Part shown: positions 5,479 through 8,259 of the stretch, piece by piece
How positions within the stretch are numbered: the stretch's first letter is position 1
Layout: each line of letters opens with the position of its first letter
NCBI GenBank assembly: GCA_018816605.1
Contig: JAHIVS010000569.1
Location: 1-8,259, forward strand
Length of the DNA stretch: 8,259 bases
Reading direction: 5' to 3'
Origin: Pseudomonadota bacterium
GTDB taxonomy: Bacteria; Desulfobacterota; Desulfobacteria; Desulfobacterales; Desulfobacteraceae
Notes under the pieces: model-generated
Database searches by the model: none
What the model was told of the DNA's origin: nothing
What the model saw: only the letters and a program-made list of their open reading frames with translations
Position numbers and translations under genes: made by a program

Positions 5479-8259
5479 CTATTGCGCTGGGAATCCAATT
5501 GTATTTTTTGACATTTTGGCATCAATGACCGCCAGGATCTGGCGGTCACTGAACCCCATGATCTCAGCCGCATTGTTCTGACAGGCCACCCCGCACATGC
5601 CGCAGGCCTGGCAGGTGGCGCCGTCCACAATAATTCTGTCTAGCACCTCATCATAGGATCTGGCACCATAGGGGCAGATATCCACACAGCGCTGACATCT
5701 GACACAAATGGCATCATGGACCCGGGAGATCGCATGGGCCGTGTGAATTTTCCGGCCGGAAAGATAGGCATAGGTTTTCTGGGCCGCGGCTTCCGCCTGG
5801 AGGATTGCATCCTTCAGGGTCATGGGCGAATGGGCGGTTCCGGCCACATAGAGCCCGACCTTCATAAATTCAACGGGCCGCCATTTTGAATCGGCTTCAA
5901 CAAAAAACCCATCCTGGTTCACCGGAAGATTAAAGGCATTTCCGACTTCCCGGTTGGAGGTTTCCGCATCCACCCCGGTGGAAAGAATCAGAAAATCAGC
6001 CGGTATCTCCATTTCCGAGTTCAGAACCGGCTCAAGAAATGTGAGCGTTGGTTTTCCATCGACAAGCTCAACCCTGGGCTTGGTGTCAAGGGTGTAGCTC
6101 ACAAAAATGATCCCTTCCTCCCGGGCTTTTGTATAATATTGTTCGGTAAATCCATAGGTCATCATATCCCGGTAGAGAATAAAAATCCTGGCGTCTGGAT
6201 TCATTTTGCGCAGGGTCATGGCATTGGCAATGGCACCGACACAACAGATGCGGCTGCAGTATTCCCGGCCCTGTTTTTCTCTGGACCCCACACACTGGAT
6301 CATGACAATGTTTTCAGCTTCGCTGACGTCAACCTCTCCTGTATCAAGTCCTGTTTTCAGCTGGGCCTGGGTAAGGATCCGGTCTGAATTTCCATATTCA
6401 TATTCAGCGGTTTTTCCCTCCTGTGCCCCTGTGGCAATAATGGCGGCACCGTGCTGCAGGTAAATATTTTCATGATTTTCATTGTCCCTGATCTTTGTTT
6501 CAAAGGCCCCCAGAGACCCCTGTGTGGCAGCCACCTCACAATTTTTATGCAGGGTGATGTTCTTATGTTCCAGAATCTTGATGGCAAGATCCTTTGCCAT
6601 GGAGACCGGTTCCAGACCGTCAATGGTATGGTGCACATGGATGCCGGCATACCCCCCAAGCTTGTCCGACCGTTCGACCAGGTGAACTTGTACCCCCCGC
6701 TGGGCAAGGGAAAAAGAGGCGTGCATGCCTGCGATTCCCGCTCCCACCACAAGGGCGGTCGGGTTGATGGGAAGCGTTTCCACATGGAGTGCCGGTTTTA
6801 GTTTAAGATTCTCTATGATGGCAAATAGCTCGTTATAGGCCTCCCGGGTTTGATCCTTTGCTCCTGATTCACTTCTGTTGGGTTCAAAAAATCCCTTGTG
6901 AACAATGGAGGACAGATCAATGATTTCAAACAAAGAAGCGGCAAACCCGGCTTTTTTGGCAAGGTTTTTCAACGCATTGCGATAGATAAAAGGATGACAC
7001 GCTCCGATGACAAGTCGGTTGCATTTTGATTTTTTGAGCAGCGCAAGAACCGTCTCTTTTCCCTCATCACTGCAGACCATATCAATGATATTGACTTCCC
7101 CCACGGCCATTAACTTTTTTAAGCCCTTTTCCAGGGCGCCAAAGTCCACACTGCTCTTTTCAACCTTGTCACTGCATTTGCACAGGACAACAGAGACAAG
7201 GGGATCCTCTCTGTCCTTAGCCCTTGGCTCGGGAACGGCTTCTTCTTCAAGGATCGTCACATCAAGGCCCGCTAAAAGGCGGCTGGCCTGGCCGGCAGCC
7301 GCAATGCCCGAACTCATGGCCTCACTTAAATCGGTCAGCCCCATGAGGGATCCGCAGACAAACACGCCTGGTTTGGTCAGCTTGACCTTGTCATAGGTTT
7401 CGGTGGGCAAAAGCCCCTGGGCATTCACCTTTATATGGAGCAGATCTGCCAGGTCCTTATGGGTCTCATAGGGAATCTGGCCGGTGGCAAGCACCACCAT
7501 GTCATAATCGGCCTCAACAAATTCTTCGGTTCCAGAGTCATAGTGCCGCATGGAAAGACTCGTATCCGGGTTGAGCATCACGCCCTGGACCCTGCAGCGG
7601 ACAAATTTCACCCCGATATCAACGGCGTGCTCATAATACCGATAAAAATCTTTGCCAAAGGTTCGCATGTCCATGTAGAAAATGGTGGTCTCCACATCGT
7701 CTCCCCCTTTTTCCTTGGCAAGCACCGCTTCTTTCAGGGCAAACATGCAGCAGATGGAGGAACAATAGTCTCGATTCTGCCGACGATTCCTTGAGCCCAT
7801 GCATTGAACCCAGGCAAGGCGTTTGGCTGTTTTCCCGTCAGACGGCCGTTTGATCCTCCCGTCAAAGGTGCCGGTGCCGCTGATAATCCGCTCAAAGGCA
7901 AGGGAAGAGACCACATCCTTAGAGACAGCCCAGGATCTGGCATCTTCAAATTCTCGCAAGTTATAGAGCTTTACCCCAGATGAAAGAATGACGGCATGGA
8001 CCTGGCGGGTACTGACTTCATCCTGGGCATCCAGGTTGATCACATTGGTGGGACAGACCTTAACACACTCACCGCAGCGGGTGCAGGCATCCATGTCCAC
8101 CAGAAGCATCTGGGGCGTGCTGTGGGGAACGGGTTTGTAAACCGCCTTTCGCCGGGTCAAATTGTGGTTGAATTCATCGGCCACCTCAACGGGACAGACA
8201 CGGATACATTCGCCGAGTCCGTTGCAACGGTCCGTATCAATAAATCTTGCCTTTTGTAA
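5479..8259 (-). CDS. hdrA: Tandem (double) HdrA-like flavin/iron-sulfur electron-transfer protein, N-terminus beyond window
   Basis: The 926 visible residues run off the right edge; a GTG at 8184 is internal. Unit 1 (about 1-325) is the back part of an HdrA. It has an internal ferredoxin domain (Cys12-x2-Leu15-x2-Cys18-x3-Cys22 and Cys59, 62, 65, 69), the HdrA cluster motif Cys153, 166, 170, 171 (YCSSICC), and an FAD-fold end (GVFVCGS). Unit 2 is a second HdrA. It has an N-terminal domain with Cys360, 362, 396, 421, a Rossmann FAD motif GAGIAG (506-511), cluster motif Cys656, 668, 672, 673 (YCSRICC), no internal ferredoxin, and a C-terminal ferredoxin (Cys852, 855, 858, 862; 883, 886, 889, 893). 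Compared with single HdrA, roughly 200-250 residues are missing at the front. HdrA flavin is where electrons split in bifurcating Hdr complexes; whether this fusion bifurcates is not shown. Lys203 in unit 1 matches the flavin-contact Lys; unit 2 has Phe704 there. Confidence 0.93.
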   Translation of the reverse strand, partial: LQKARFIDTDRCNGLGECIRVCPVEVADEFNHNLTRRKAVYKPVPHSTPQMLLVDMDACTRCGECVKVCPTNVINLDAQDEVSTRQVHAVILSSGVKLYNLREFEDARSWAVSKDVVSSLAFERIISGTGTFDGRIKRPSDGKTAKRLAWVQCMGSRNRRQNRDYCSSICCMFALKEAVLAKEKGGDDVETTIFYMDMRTFGKDFYRYYEHAVDIGVKFVRCRVQGVMLNPDTSLSMRHYDSGTEEFVEADYDMVVLATGQIPYETHKDLADLLHIKVNAQGLLPTETYDKVKLTKPGVFVCGSLMGLTDLSEAMSSGIAAAGQASRLLAGLDVTILEEEAVPEPRAKDREDPLVSVVLCKCSDKVEKSSVDFGALEKGLKKLMAVGEVNIIDMVCSDEGKETVLALLKKSKCNRLVIGACHPFIYRNALKNLAKKAGFAASLFEIIDLSSIVHKGFFEPNRSESGAKDQTREAYNELFAIIENLKLKPALHVETLPINPTALVVGAGIAGMHASFSLAQRGVQVHLVERSDKLGGYAGIHVHHTIDGLEPVSMAKDLAIKILEHKNITLHKNCEVAATQGSLGAFETKIRDNENHENIYLQHGAAIIATGAQEGKTAEYEYGNSDRILTQAQLKTGLDTGEVDVSEAENIVMIQCVGSREKQGREYCSRICCVGAIANAMTLRKMNPDARIFILYRDMMTYGFTEQYYTKAREEGIIFVSYTLDTKPRVELVDGKPTLTFLEPVLNSEMEIPADFLILSTGVDAETSNREVGNAFNLPVNQDGFFVEADSKWRPVEFMKVGLYVAGTAHSPMTLKDAILQAEAAAQKTYAYLSGRKIHTAHAISRVHDAICVRCQRCVDICPYGARSYDEVLDRIIVDGATCQACGMCGVACQNNAAEIMGFSDRQILAVIDAKMSKNTIGFPAQ

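Noticed and set aside
8182..8184. GTG as a possible start of hdrA
   Set aside because: The frame stays open to the window edge and encodes the first ferredoxin cysteine motif upstream, so the gene continues beyond 8259.
5500..8259. Several plus-strand open frames of 80-190 codons opposite hdrA, hdrB and hdrC
   Set aside because: They lack recognisable domains and lie antisense to well-conserved, cysteine-motif-bearing genes; they are by-products of those genes' codon use.

Overview
The window looks like chromosomal DNA of an anaerobic deltaproteobacterium, most likely a Desulfobacteraceae-type sulfate reducer. This is inferred from gene content: cytosolic HdrABC-type electron-transfer genes, a glycine-cleavage-H-like protein, an archaemetzincin and a sigma-54 activator. 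No rRNA, tRNA, transposase or CRISPR is visible, and nothing looks recently transferred.

Positions 1-1387 (+ strand) hold the 3' part of a sigma-54 enhancer-binding protein gene, followed one base later by an archaemetzincin protease gene. This pair converges on a minus-strand gene (1454-2362) for a GcvH-fold protein with two N-terminal four-cysteine sets. A hairpin with a minus-strand T-run lies between the two stop codons. Upstream of the GcvH-like gene is a 353-bp non-coding region. It holds a strong minus-strand -24/-12 (sigma-54) promoter match and, behind it, three related 17-bp palindromic sites about 60 bp apart (centres about -74, -135 and -194). The best reading is a sigma-54-controlled GcvH-like gene, possibly driven by the activator encoded 600 bp away.

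Positions 2716-3966 (- strand) hold a stand-alone receiver domain and a tandem universal stress protein, with a sigma-70-like promoter candidate upstream. Positions 4073-8259 (- strand, transcribed hdrA-hdrC-hdrB) are a tightly packed heterodisulfide-reductase-type operon. HdrB has all ten cysteines of two CCG motifs and HdrC has two [4Fe-4S] motifs. HdrA runs off the right edge and is a tandem fusion: the back half of one HdrA joined to a second HdrA. Electrons would enter at HdrA flavin, pass through HdrC and reach the HdrB catalytic clusters. The electron donor partner (hydrogenase, formate dehydrogenase, Flox or MvhD type) would be encoded beyond 8259 and is not visible.

The points most worth following up are the sigma-54 promoter with its spaced operators, the GcvH-like protein whose lipoyl-lysine position is Glu, and the asymmetric HdrA fusion. 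In that fusion one ferredoxin Cys is Leu and the second flavin unit lacks a conserved Lys.
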